Shown piece by piece: positions 24,380-32,904 of a stretch of 49,491 nucleotides of DNA. Numbering within the stretch: position 1 is the first letter of the stretch; the number at the start of each line of letters is the position of its first letter. A program made the translations under genes and the position numbers. Source of the stretch: Moorena sp. SS36440bin_2. GTDB taxonomy: Bacteria; Cyanobacteriota; Cyanobacteriia; Cyanobacteriales; Coleofasciculaceae. The notes under the pieces are model-generated. The model made no database searches. It was not told where the DNA came from and was given only the letters and a program-made list of their open reading frames with translations. The stretch covers positions 1-49,491 of the forward strand of contig WTKN01000378.1 in the NCBI GenBank assembly GCA_011524395.1. The letters are read 5' to 3'.

Positions 24380-24580
24380 GGAACAGGGAACAGGGAGTAG
24401 GGAGTAGGGAGTAGGGAGATGAGGAGATGGGGAGATGGGGAGATTTTTATTAAGTGTCAATAGCATTTATAAATAGGTCATTAACAATCTTATTGCGGAT
24501 TTTTAATAATACCAAAAATACTCCAAACTATTTCATACTGCTCCCTGCTCCCTGCTCCCTGCTCCCTAAAAAACTCACAC
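24380..24580. repeat. GGGAGTA/GGGAGAT and CTCCCTG repeats upstream of permease
   Basis: 24393-24445 has 7-bp units (gggagta) and 'gatgggga' units. 24540-24565 has three copies of 'ctccctg'. These are the same repeat families found at 27395-27425, 27550-27600 and 34322-34345. Confidence 0.8.
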
Positions 24581-24599
24581 AATTAAAACTCCTGTAATT

Positions 24600-25082
24600 T
24601 TAGGATGCAGTATTATTGATTTTTTCAATCTTGAAAACATTGTCAATAGTTTTGCCAGCTGTTTTTTCCTCCCATCCTAGGGCTGTTAAAAATTGCTCTG
24701 CTGAGGTTGTTTCTACAACATCAATTCCCCATTCTCCCGTTTGTAGAGTATCAGGATAATTACTTAAGGGTGGAGTTTTCTTTAAGCCTCCTAATATTAA
24801 GATATCTGGCAAAAAATCTCCCTTTTTTTGACTAATACGCTTCTCGTCTAGAGCTTTAGCGCAAAATTCTCCAACTTCAGGTGCTGTAAACTCTTGAGTA
24901 GGGAATAAAATTTCAACCATCCAATGGGGATGATCTAATTTACGACACTTTAAGGATGGATACTTACTTAATCCTTCAGCAAATACCTGAGTAAATTCTT
25001 CCCGGTTTAGTTCAGGGAAACTATCATCTGATAGTTCAAAGTTATGGGAAAGCAACATCCGACCAGTTTCAGAGTAAGTCAT
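24600..25082 (-). CDS. hypothetical protein between zinc transporter genes
   Basis: Protein of 160 residues from the ATG 25082 (a TTG nine codons earlier is possible). It is soluble, with an even composition and no signal peptide. Recognisable stretches are PHWMVEILFPTQEFTAPEVG and GEWGIDVVETTSAEQFLTAL. I do not recognise a family. It lies on the same strand between the permease and ATPase genes of a zinc uptake system, with repeat DNA on both sides, so it may be an insertion into the operon and not a transporter component. Confidence 0.6.
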   Translation of the reverse strand: MTYSETGRMLLSHNFELSDDSFPELNREEFTQVFAEGLSKYPSLKCRKLDHPHWMVEILFPTQEFTAPEVGEFCAKALDEKRISQKKGDFLPDILILGGLKKTPPLSNYPDTLQTGEWGIDVVETTSAEQFLTALGWEEKTAGKTIDNVFKIEKINNTAS

Positions 25083-25109
25083 GAGTCTTGTGATATCCTG
25101 TTTGATCAA

Positions 25110-25422
25110 TTTTCCAGCCCAGCAAGAATCAGTATATATTACGTTGGGTTCATTGCTGAACAGTGAACCCTAATAGGTATTTACCAAAGGGAACAGCGGA
25201 TCTGGGAACAGGGAAAAAAAGTCTCACAATTCCTCCACGGATTGGTATGAATCTCCAACTCTCGGACTGACCGAGTTATAGCACTACGCAATAAAGTTAG
25301 GACATGGCTAAAAGCTGAAAACCTGTTGTAGTAAACTTCTGACTTCTGACTTGTGACTTTTGACTTGCGCGTAGCGCTATAGTAGGCTCCGCACTCAAAA
25401 CTAAGCACTCAATACTAAGCCA
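25110..25422. repeat. repeat-rich gap in the zinc transporter operon
   Basis: The segment about 25253-25330 is a reverse-complement relative of 14620-14700. 25333-25365 has 'ctgacttctgacttgtgac' units, and 25368-25382 a 'gcgtagcgctatagt' motif. No gene is supported. Confidence 0.65.
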
Positions 25423-26142
25423 TCAAGTTCCTACTAAACTCATCACCTTACCATAAGCCTTGCTCAGGTTTTCCGGTGTCAGCACTTGGGCCCTTGAACC
25501 CACAGCAATCAGTTGCTTATTCAATAACAGGAGTTGATCATAATGAGCTAAGGTTTCTCCTAAATCATGGCTGATCACTAGTAAGGTTTTGTCTTGGGAT
25601 TTAAGTTCACTAAAAATTTCAAAAATAATATCTTCGGTCTTTTTGTCGATGCCCACAAATGGCTCATCAAAAAATAATAACTCGGCTTGTTGAGCTAGAG
25701 CCCGCGCTAAAAATACCCGCTGCTGCTGTCCACCAGAGAGTTCGCCAATTTGACGGTGGCGATACTCGAACATGCCCACCCGTTCTAACGCATTCTTAAC
25801 AATTTCCTTAGATTGGCGACTAGCAGACCTAAACCAACCGGTGTGGACTGTACGACCCATCATCACTACATTCCATACCGTAATCGGATAATCCCAATCA
25901 ATTTGCGATCGCTGAGGAACATAAGCGACTCGTTTTAATTGACTCCGGAGGGGACGGGCTGCCAATTTCACTACCCCCTTCGCTGCTGGAATCAGTCCCA
26001 GCATCGCCTTCACCATAGTACTTTTACCAGCACCATTGGGCCCGAGCAAACCAGTTAATTGTCCTGGCTGGAGGGAGAAGGATATATCACAAATAGCCCA
26101 AGTGTCTCGGTAACAGACTCCTAGGTTATGGACTTCTAACAT
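25423..26142 (-). CDS. znuC: zinc/manganese ABC transporter ATP-binding protein
   Basis: Protein of 239 residues. Walker A is GPNGAGKST (about 34-42), the signature is LSGGQQQRVFLARAL, Walker B is ELLFFDEPFVGID and the switch His lies in LLVISHDLGE. The conserved KRVAYVPQRSQIDWDYP sequence at the Q-loop is typical of the metal (Zn/Mn) ABC-3 subfamily. It powers metal import with the permease at 23474. It is divergent from the binding-protein gene, with 124 bp between, so one shared regulatory region probably controls all components. Confidence 0.9.
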   Translation of the reverse strand: MLEVHNLGVCYRDTWAICDISFSLQPGQLTGLLGPNGAGKSTMVKAMLGLIPAAKGVVKLAARPLRSQLKRVAYVPQRSQIDWDYPITVWNVVMMGRTVHTGWFRSASRQSKEIVKNALERVGMFEYRHRQIGELSGGQQQRVFLARALAQQAELLFFDEPFVGIDKKTEDIIFEIFSELKSQDKTLLVISHDLGETLAHYDQLLLLNKQLIAVGSRAQVLTPENLSKAYGKVMSLVGT

Positions 26143-26266
26143 TAGGTTTTGTGAAAACGACTACCGCTATCATAGTGTAGCGTGGCTGCAACTGATTGTC
26201 GTTCTCAACAAAGCCTTGTAAAATGATTCTTGTTCTTGATTCCTACTAATTTAAACGGGTTGATCT
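26143..26266. promoter_or_regulatory. shared control region of zinc transporter genes
   Basis: These 124 bp separate the divergent ATPase and binding-protein genes. Zur control would be expected for zinc uptake genes. I see AT-rich half-site-like words (aaaatgattctt, gctatcatag), but no convincing palindrome, so no operator is claimed. Confidence 0.35.
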
Positions 26267-27355
26267 ATGCTAAAACCCTTACCAGTTAAACTTCGGAGGC
26301 TCTTTGCTAGTGGTGCTCTCGCCGTTGGGGTAGCACTAGGTGGTTGTAGTCAAAGCACCGAAACCTCATCAAGGGAGAAGCCACTAGTGGTAGCATCCTA
26401 CAGTGTGCTTTGTGACTTAACAACAGAAATTGCCCAAGATACCATTGATATGACCTGTCTGATTGAACCAGGTCAAGACCCTCATACCTACAAAGCTACC
26501 ACCTCAGCTCGCCAATCCCTAGAGCAAGCTCAACTAGTTCTATACGGTGGCTACGACTTTGAACCAGAAGTTATTAAATTAGTTCAAGCCACTAATACAC
26601 CAGTTCCTAAAATAGCGGTGCATGATCAAGCTGTGCCTAGTCCAATTATGGCGGAAGCACATCACCACGATCATCACGAGCAAGAAAAGGATGACCATAA
26701 GGATGATCATAAGGATGACCATGATCATCACCATGACCATGACCATGAGGAAGAAAAGACAGGATCCGCTCACAGTGATGAGGAACTAGAGCCCGACCCC
26801 CATATTTGGCATGATGTCCAAAATGTTATCAAGATGGCAGAAGTAATTCGTAGCCAACTGGCAGCACTTAACCCAGATGATCAGGAATTGTATGCCAAGA
26901 ATGCCAAACAGCTAACCACTGAACTGGAACAGTTGGATGCTTGGGTAAAAGCACAAGTTGCTACCATACCCAAAGGGCAACGCCAACTAATTACTACCCA
27001 TGATGCCCTAGGGTACTACATTAACGCTTACGGTTTTTCTGATTCTGATGCGTTGCAAGGGCTTAGCGCAGAAGAAGCACCGACAGCAGCACGGGTGAAA
27101 GAACTGGTACAAAAGATTAAGAAAAGTAAGGTACCAACAATTTTCGCGGAAGTAACAACAAATGATAAGGTTATAGGCACTGTCGCCAGAGAAGCAAAGG
27201 TTAAACTCTCAGATCAAAAGTTATTGGTTGATGGTCTAGGAGAAAAAGGGAGTGATACTGGAACTTATATTGGCATGATTACTAGCAATACCTGTGCCAT
27301 TGTGGATGGGTTGGGGGGAAATTGTTCTTCTTTTGATGGCAAAGCTGCTAAATGA
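26267..27355 (+). CDS. znuA: zinc ABC transporter substrate-binding lipoprotein
   Basis: Protein of 362 residues. The signal peptide ends in a lipobox (ALGGC, Cys about residue 27). The SBP_bac_9 metal-binding fold shows EPGQDPHTYKATTS, HIWHDVQN, TTHDALGYYINAYGF and the C-terminal VDGLGEKGSDTGTYIGMI. Between about residues 128 and 166 is a loop very rich in His and Asp (HHHDHHEQ..., DDHKDDHDHHHDHDHEEE). Such loops mark the zinc-specific ZnuA branch and are thought to sense or capture zinc. It is lipid-anchored at the periplasmic face. Three Cys near the C-terminus (SNTCAIVDGLGGNCS) could form a disulfide. Confidence 0.92.
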   Translation: MLKPLPVKLRRLFASGALAVGVALGGCSQSTETSSREKPLVVASYSVLCDLTTEIAQDTIDMTCLIEPGQDPHTYKATTSARQSLEQAQLVLYGGYDFEPEVIKLVQATNTPVPKIAVHDQAVPSPIMAEAHHHDHHEQEKDDHKDDHKDDHDHHHDHDHEEEKTGSAHSDEELEPDPHIWHDVQNVIKMAEVIRSQLAALNPDDQELYAKNAKQLTTELEQLDAWVKAQVATIPKGQRQLITTHDALGYYINAYGFSDSDALQGLSAEEAPTAARVKELVQKIKKSKVPTIFAEVTTNDKVIGTVAREAKVKLSDQKLLVDGLGEKGSDTGTYIGMITSNTCAIVDGLGGNCSSFDGKAAK

Positions 27356-27389
27356 TATATAGCAATTATACGACTTGTGAGGTACAAAG

Positions 27390-27603
27390 ATTTAGGTTTT
27401 AGGGAGCAGGGAGCAGGGAGCAGGTAAGAGAGAAGAGGCAAGAGCCAATAGTCAAACAATTATGTGTACCTCATGAGTCCTAGAAACGCTATAGTCTTTT
27501 AGTTTAAGATGTAAAGATAGAATAAAAAAAAAGGGAACAGGGAACTCAGACTTCCCTACTCCCTACTCCCTACTCCCTACTCCCTACTCCCTACTCCCTA
27601 AAA
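27390..27603. repeat. GGGAGCA and CTACTCC heptamer arrays
   Basis: 27399-27425 has about three copies of 'gggagca'. 27551-27600 has six to seven copies of 'ctactcc'. The intervening DNA shows no gene. Confidence 0.85.
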
Positions 27604-27636
27604 CGAAAGTACCTCAGCCCATTGACAACTTGTATA

Positions 27637-28413
27637 TTATCGGTAGTAAAATTCAAAATCTTTTAATGCAGCTACTCTGGCTCGATTAAAATTATAGTGA
27701 TAGACCAGTTTGCGTTTCAAAGAAGTCCAAAACGTTTTCTGTGTTTTTTCATGAGAAGCATCTAGATGTTTCTTGACTTCATTGATCCTGTCCCAGCTAG
27801 AACTTCTGCTAATCCTCAATCCAGCCTTAGCAGCCGCCAGTCCTAAGATAATACCTTCGCCACCATGAATACCTTTTAATTCAAAATAGCGCCCGATTAT
27901 ACCCCATTTTTTAATAAATTCTTTTTCTTTGCCACCATCTCTAGAAACAAAAACTAAAGATTCTCCTATATAAATCACCTTGTCTAAGGGGATATCTAAC
28001 TTAGAGGCTATCTGTTTAAGGGGCTTTAATCTTTCCGGATTATACTTTTCGACATGCTTGACAAGATTTGCTTGATGTCCTGCTGTAATTCCGGGCAATA
28101 CTTCAATGGTTTCAGGTAAGCTACCTACAATCCTGGTGTCAGCATCAATTTGTATAGCAACAGAAAACATTGACAAAGCCTTCTCAATCTCAAAGCGTTT
28201 GTCATGATAACAATGAAGAATTCCTGTTTGCTGGTGTTTAAATGCTAAAACATTCTTACAGTTATCAAAATCCTTGACATCATCTGTGGCAACTATTAAT
28301 AATTTTCCTGGAGCATACTTTTCTAAATCTCCTGCTAGTTCCTTGGCAAGAGAGCGATACTTACTACGGAGAGCTAAAGTACAGAAGCAAAAATCTTTTT
28401 CTGGCTTAATCAT
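27637..28413 (-). CDS. hypothetical glycosyltransferase-like protein (GT-A fold candidate)
   Basis: Protein of 258 residues from the ATG 28413, with GGAG just upstream; a TTG four codons earlier is less likely. An N-terminal beta-alpha pattern (FCFCTLALRSKYRSLAKELA, LLIVATDDV) leads to a DxD-like motif, IQIDADTRIVGSLPE, typical of metal- and sugar-nucleotide-binding GT-A glycosyltransferases. GIHGGEGIILGLAAAKAG later may be the acceptor/active-site loop. There is no signal or membrane segment. The exact family is not recognised, and no sugar-pathway neighbour helps. Its reading frame is clean and isolated. Confidence 0.6.
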   Translation of the reverse strand: MIKPEKDFCFCTLALRSKYRSLAKELAGDLEKYAPGKLLIVATDDVKDFDNCKNVLAFKHQQTGILHCYHDKRFEIEKALSMFSVAIQIDADTRIVGSLPETIEVLPGITAGHQANLVKHVEKYNPERLKPLKQIASKLDIPLDKVIYIGESLVFVSRDGGKEKEFIKKWGIIGRYFELKGIHGGEGIILGLAAAKAGLRISRSSSWDRINEVKKHLDASHEKTQKTFWTSLKRKLVYHYNFNRARVAALKDFEFYYR

Positions 28414-28975
28414 AGTCTTCTCCAAAAACCGTTTTTTCCTTCCTATCTCTTGGTGCGCTTTCCCAATCGAGAGTCTGAGCTGACACTTATCCAGCTGATT
28501 TTCCGACTGCCAATCACCATGTCATGGCTTAAACAGTCGTGGCTGGAGCTATAGTCTCAAGCCCTAGCTACCTGAGGTATCTCAGAAGAGCTTACTTATA
28601 TAATTCCCAGAAATATAAAGCTAGTCACAGTATTGATAGATACCAAAAGTCCCATCAATCTGGACTATCAGTCGATTAATAGACGTTGATAAATTAATTT
28701 TTATATGTATCGAATCGATGAGCGCAAACTTTTTATGCAAAATGGCTGCTGCTTTTGCGTTCCCGTAGCGGCTCTTTTGGAGCATCCCATTTCCCCCACG
28801 GCCTAAGATAGCGCAGCCTTGAAAAAAACCCAGCCGTAACCAGTCAACCTCTGAGATGAGAATTAGATCTCAGATGACACTTGTGAATGTATCGCTATAT
28901 GTATACCAGTTTACGGCTGAAGTCGTTGTTTAGTGATAACAACTACAACCAAATAAGTCTAATTAGATTTCCCTT
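28414..28975. other. intergenic region, no gene seen
   Basis: This is a 562-bp gap. A small palindromic segment occurs near 28850-28876 (tctgagatgag..agatctcagatg), and a 'ttgcgttcccgtagcggctc' repeat piece near 28757-28777. Nothing else is supported. Confidence 0.5.
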
Positions 28976-29686
28976 TCAAATACGCTTGAGCAAGCTTAAC
29001 CCATGAGTATCAGTGCCACAGGTATTCAATAGATTGTAGGTAGCACTTAACTGTTTCACCTGCTTAGTTTGTTTTGGACTAGGTTGCCAGGGTTCAGGAT
29101 TGGTGTAGGCATAGTAAGTTTCAACACCATCAATCCCTAAGTTGGCTATAGCAGTAATTAACTCATCTGCTGACTTACGGTAACGGGCTGGATGAGCCAA
29201 CACTGCTAAACCACCAGCCTGATGGATAGCATCAATCACTGCACCAGCCTCAGCATCATTACCGGTCGGTGCGATGCCAGTGAAATAGCGCTTTAAACTT
29301 GGATGTTCTGGATCAAAGGCATAACCGAGGATATGAACGTCATCATCCAGGAGGTTGGCGGTAATTTCGACACCAGTCCAGAACTGGGGTAATGAATCAC
29401 AGAAAGATGACTCCTGCTGCCATTTTTCTATGCAAGCTTGAGCAACTTGATAACCACTAACGGAGTGGTGATCGGTGATGGCAAGTCCCTTAAGACCAAT
29501 GGTAATTGCTTGCTTGATCAACTCTTCCGGTTTGAGCCGACCATCAGAGTAAATCGTGTGCATATGGAAATTGTAGCGATAGGGACAGCTATCAGGCTCA
29601 ATCGTTTCCCACACTTGCCGAAGAGCTTGTTGATTTTTTGCTGCTATCTTAGGTGAAGCAGACCCTTGAGCAATATTGACTACCAT
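28976..29686 (-). CDS. PHP-domain phosphoesterase
   Basis: Protein of 236 residues with the PHP metal motifs: YNFHMHTIYSDGRLKPEEL (HxH, about 40-58), GLAITDHHSVSGY (about 70-82), PQFWTGVEITA, LAVLAHPARY and the final CGTDTH. This is the family of trinucleotide phosphoesterases/RNase AM-like enzymes (YciV/TrpH), which hydrolyse short nucleotide phosphates. It is probably cytosolic. It starts at the ATG 29686. There are no operon partners. Confidence 0.88.
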   Translation of the reverse strand: MVVNIAQGSASPKIAAKNQQALRQVWETIEPDSCPYRYNFHMHTIYSDGRLKPEELIKQAITIGLKGLAITDHHSVSGYQVAQACIEKWQQESSFCDSLPQFWTGVEITANLLDDDVHILGYAFDPEHPSLKRYFTGIAPTGNDAEAGAVIDAIHQAGGLAVLAHPARYRKSADELITAIANLGIDGVETYYAYTNPEPWQPSPKQTKQVKQLSATYNLLNTCGTDTHGLSLLKRI

Positions 29687-29767
29687 AGATACTTACTGTA
29701 ATGACTATTGGTTGATTGACCAGATTGGATCTGCAGCCGCGAAATACTTTTAAGGGTCTAGGCCAAT

Positions 29768-29826
29768 GGTTTAATCGCTCTAGGTTTAATCGCTCTAGGT
29801 TTAATCGCTCTAGGTTTAATCGCTCT
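29768..29826. repeat. 16-bp tandem repeat
   Basis: The unit 'taatcgctctaggttt' occurs four times, the last diverged (ctatgc). It contains TCGCTC but not the HIP1 octamer. The flanking gap (29687-30069) is otherwise without a recognisable gene. Confidence 0.9.
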
Positions 29827-30069
29827 ATGCTTCTGACAAGCCTATGAAGCGCCCCGACTTGAGCACGGAGGCTGTCAACTGCCCCTGGTGTACCTAATCC
29901 CGAACTCCATTAGCCTAAAACCTAGAATAAAAATAAATATAAATACGCGGTACGAGTTTTCAGTTGTTAACATAACCTTAGCAAACTTAATACTTTGTCG
30001 GTGTTGGCATAACTACTTAACCTTTACCTAACTCTCCTGCTTACTCAGTTCCTCCAAGGAGATTCGAGT

Positions 30070-31278
30070 CTAATTGCCATGGCCAATTTCTGAGTTACGA
30101 GTCTTCCAAGCTAGTTCCAACACCTTAGTCCAGCGCTTTTGCACTTGCTTTTGGGTACACTTGAGGGCTTTGGCAATTTCTTGATCACTCTTTTGCGCCT
30201 GTTTCAGGGGCAGTAAGGCTAGCTGTTGGCTATCGAGTTTAGCCACAAAGATATCCCACTGCTTGGATGACATCCCTAGTTTTTGATCCAGGTCTGCTCC
30301 TAGCCATTGGTGTACCAATTTCCACTGAGCTGAACGAGAGAACTTTTCTACATGGTACTTAAAGCGCTGTTGTAGATAATCCCGCTGACGGGGTGTTAGA
30401 CCCATGATTTCGTCAATCTCTGGTGCAGCCAGGTCTTGCAGCTTCAGCACTAGATAATCAGCACAGTCATTATGACCGTTAGACTCTAGGTATTTGATCA
30501 ACTCAGAGATAATGCGATCGCGTAAAACAGCATCGCTGGGGTCAATGGTTTTCTCAATCAGGTTTGAGCGTACCTGTTGTACAGTAGCTGAACGGTTGTG
30601 CTCTTGGGCTTCTTCATCCCTACCATACTCCACAGCCTGTTCAATATCCACAGGGGTTTCATTAGGCTGACGTCGGGAAAAGCTTTGTGCTCTGAGTACA
30701 ATCAACTGCTGGCTACCGCGACCACGTAGGTTAATGCGTCGCTTAGCATATTGCTCACTAAAGCCCATGTACTCTGCTAGTTCTAGCTGGGTACGGGGAG
30801 TGTAGTCAGAATCAACAGGATTTTCCCGGCGGAAGGCTTTGAGGCACTCAGCGTAAAAGTCTTGTAAAAAGTCCTCAATCAAATTGTATCGAGCAGAAAA
30901 GTTTAACTGAGATTGGGACGGTGCCACATGGCGATAAACCATGGTACTGAGGGTACTATGGAGTTCCACACGACCCTGCCGAGAACCTAGTTTGTAGTAT
31001 GACAGACATTTGTGCAGTCGGTGACGTGCTAGATTCAACATCCAAGTATCAATTTCACCGGAATTCTGGATGCGATCGCTCTTAGTACAAATCCGTTCTA
31101 CCTCCAAGGTTATCCGGTGGGCAACCGATTGAATACTCCTGGATTTAGTTCCAATTTCCGACTGGAGTTCCTCCACTAAGACCTGGGTCAAGTTTTGGGT
31201 TTGATTGTCTAGAGTAATTTCCGGAGCCTGATTGTTAGTGGCGGAATTTTGATTATTAGTAACAGTTTTGACTTGCAT
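30070..31278 (-). CDS. hetZ: HetZ-family regulator
   Basis: Protein of 402 residues, the length of HetZ. The conserved core is recognised from LARHRLHKCLSYYKLGSRQG, RVELHSTLSTMVYRH, NLIEDFLQDFYAECLKAFRR, TQLELAEYMGFSEQYAKRRI and the C-terminal LTPRQRDYLQQRFKYHVEKF with a second helix-turn-helix-like region (KSDQEIAKALKCTQKQVQKR). HetZ is a DNA-binding regulator of heterocyst differentiation in Anabaena, but it also occurs in filamentous cyanobacteria without heterocysts. No other het genes are in the window. The N-terminal 25 residues are Asn/Gln-rich and probably disordered. Confidence 0.78.
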   Translation of the reverse strand: MQVKTVTNNQNSATNNQAPEITLDNQTQNLTQVLVEELQSEIGTKSRSIQSVAHRITLEVERICTKSDRIQNSGEIDTWMLNLARHRLHKCLSYYKLGSRQGRVELHSTLSTMVYRHVAPSQSQLNFSARYNLIEDFLQDFYAECLKAFRRENPVDSDYTPRTQLELAEYMGFSEQYAKRRINLRGRGSQQLIVLRAQSFSRRQPNETPVDIEQAVEYGRDEEAQEHNRSATVQQVRSNLIEKTIDPSDAVLRDRIISELIKYLESNGHNDCADYLVLKLQDLAAPEIDEIMGLTPRQRDYLQQRFKYHVEKFSRSAQWKLVHQWLGADLDQKLGMSSKQWDIFVAKLDSQQLALLPLKQAQKSDQEIAKALKCTQKQVQKRWTKVLELAWKTRNSEIGHGN

Positions 31279-31713
31279 GGTATTGCCCCCAAAAATAGAT
31301 TCACAGAATTGCCATGAAACAAGTAACAGAGGAAATGTGTGTGAATGTGATCTACAAACCTTGGAGTGGTCCGCTGTCCTTTGTCCTTGTCCACCCTAAA
31401 TGTAGACTCGTGAGTGTAGCCCTGGTCGGGTGAGTGTGTGACTCTCTCAGCTGACTAGTTTTCACCCCTAGCACCCTTTGTAGTTTCCGTAGGATTACCT
31501 AAGGCTGAAATCCTTACTAGATATAGCGTTCAAGACTTTCGACCATCAAGCTGATTTAGGATGACCAAAACTTGAGCAGTGGTCAATCCAGAAACTGACT
31601 GAACTAGTGATGAGTTTTCCGTAAACGACTAACGTTTTCTTGTAGTCAAGTGCTGCTTGATGCTCTCATTACCCAACCTGAGCTGACTAGTTAATCACTA
31701 GCTAAAGCACTAC
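31279..31713. promoter_or_regulatory. upstream region of hetZ-family gene
   Basis: This 435-bp gap has no gene, with the hetZ-like start at its left end and the TsaC-type gene ending at its right. It probably holds the long leader or promoter of the hetZ-like gene. No specific site is claimed. Confidence 0.35.
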
Positions 31714-32355
31714 CTAAATCCAAGCGTACGCTTCCTCCCATCCCAAACCCTGCCGCACCATCATCGGTTCTGAAGCAGTCAGGTCGAGGATAGTTGAGAC
31801 TTGAAATCCCGGTTCTAAGTCATTGTCCACAATGATGTCTACGAGACCATCGAGAGCATCAAATAGTTTAGCCGGTTCCAATCCCACCGTTGGAGTGTCA
31901 CCATCCTGATTCGGTAGATGAGCTGAGGTAGAAATAATTGGATGACCTAGAGCTGAAAGCAACGCCTGACAAACGTTATGATCCGGGACTCGGATACCAG
32001 TAGTTTTACGATTGGGACTCATCACCAGCTTAGGTACTAACTTGGTTGCTGGTAACAAGAACGTATACGGTCCCGGAATCAAATGCTTCATAATCCGGTA
32101 AGCTGGATCACTTACCCGAGCATATTTAGCAATATTGGACAGAGACGAACACAAAAACGTCAGGGGTTTATCATTGGATAGTTGCTTCAAACGCCTAACT
32201 CGTTGCACTGCGGACTTCACATGTAAATCACAACCAATTGCATAGACAGTGTCAGTGGGATAGAGCATCACTGCACCATCTTCGAGATACTCTCTTATTT
32301 TCTCTATTCGACGTATTTGAGGTGTTTCCGGATGGATAGTATAAATAGTAGCCAT
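31714..32355 (-). CDS. tsaC: L-threonylcarbamoyladenylate synthase (TsaC/YrdC/Sua5 family)
   Basis: Protein of 213 residues from the ATG 32355 (seven codons into the open frame). The YrdC fold motifs are visible: YPTDTVYAIGCDL, RRLKQLSNDKPLTFLC, LIPGPYTFLLPAT, TTGIRVPDHNV and HPIISTSAHLPNQDGD. The enzyme makes threonylcarbamoyl-AMP from threonine, bicarbonate and ATP for the t6A modification of ANN-decoding tRNAs. No Sua5 C-terminal domain is present. Cyanobacteria often have two paralogues, so this could be the second, YciO-like one. Confidence 0.85.
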   Translation of the reverse strand: MATIYTIHPETPQIRRIEKIREYLEDGAVMLYPTDTVYAIGCDLHVKSAVQRVRRLKQLSNDKPLTFLCSSLSNIAKYARVSDPAYRIMKHLIPGPYTFLLPATKLVPKLVMSPNRKTTGIRVPDHNVCQALLSALGHPIISTSAHLPNQDGDTPTVGLEPAKLFDALDGLVDIIVDNDLEPGFQVSTILDLTASEPMMVRQGLGWEEAYAWI

Positions 32356-32904
32356 AAATATTGTTGAATTCCTCAATATTGAATTGCTAAAGCCTAACCT
32401 TGGGAAAATTCACCAAGGCCAGACCATAGAAACGGTTCTGCCAAAGGATTAAAAACTACTGCGACCTAAGTGTGTTGCCAGTTTGGCTTTTTCTGACTCA
32501 GAGGTCAGTATAGTTAGTAAGATCTGGCCATAATTCCCTGATCTCTCAAGGGGTGACAACAAAGCTCAAACCTACGCAGGTGTTGGTTAATGGTTAATGG
32601 TTAATGGTTAATGGTTAATGGTGTTGGGAAAAATGAGCGCGACTCGTGTTGTTGTATTTCCCAGCAGTTGAAGCAATTTTCACCAATCCAACTGCATAGA
32701 TAGTGTTAATCAACCACTACGCCATGACCATGTTCACGCTTCACCTAACCCCTAAAACCTAACCCCTGTAAGATTTTAAAGAGCGCTTGTCACCCCGTGA
32801 GCCCTGATCTAGACCTGTAGGGTTTGTGGGGGATGAATTGCTCCAAATCCTTTTGTCTTAATTAATTTGTTTTAATTAATTTGTCTTAATCAAGAAGATC
32901 TAGA
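32356..32904. repeat. intergenic region with GGTTAAT heptamer array
   Basis: 32582-32623 carries about five copies of 'ggttaat'. The segment 32546-32576 (ctcaaggggtgacaacaaag) recurs in reverse complement at 42193-42223. 32860-32890 has 'ttaatttgt' repeats just before larC. No gene is seen. Confidence 0.75.

Noticed and set aside
26143-26266. Zur operator between the zinc transporter genes
   Set aside because: Expected on biological grounds, but no convincing palindrome could be read.
29768-29826. Possible CRISPR-like or iteron array (16-bp units)
   Set aside because: The units are contiguous without spacers, and no replication gene is nearby.
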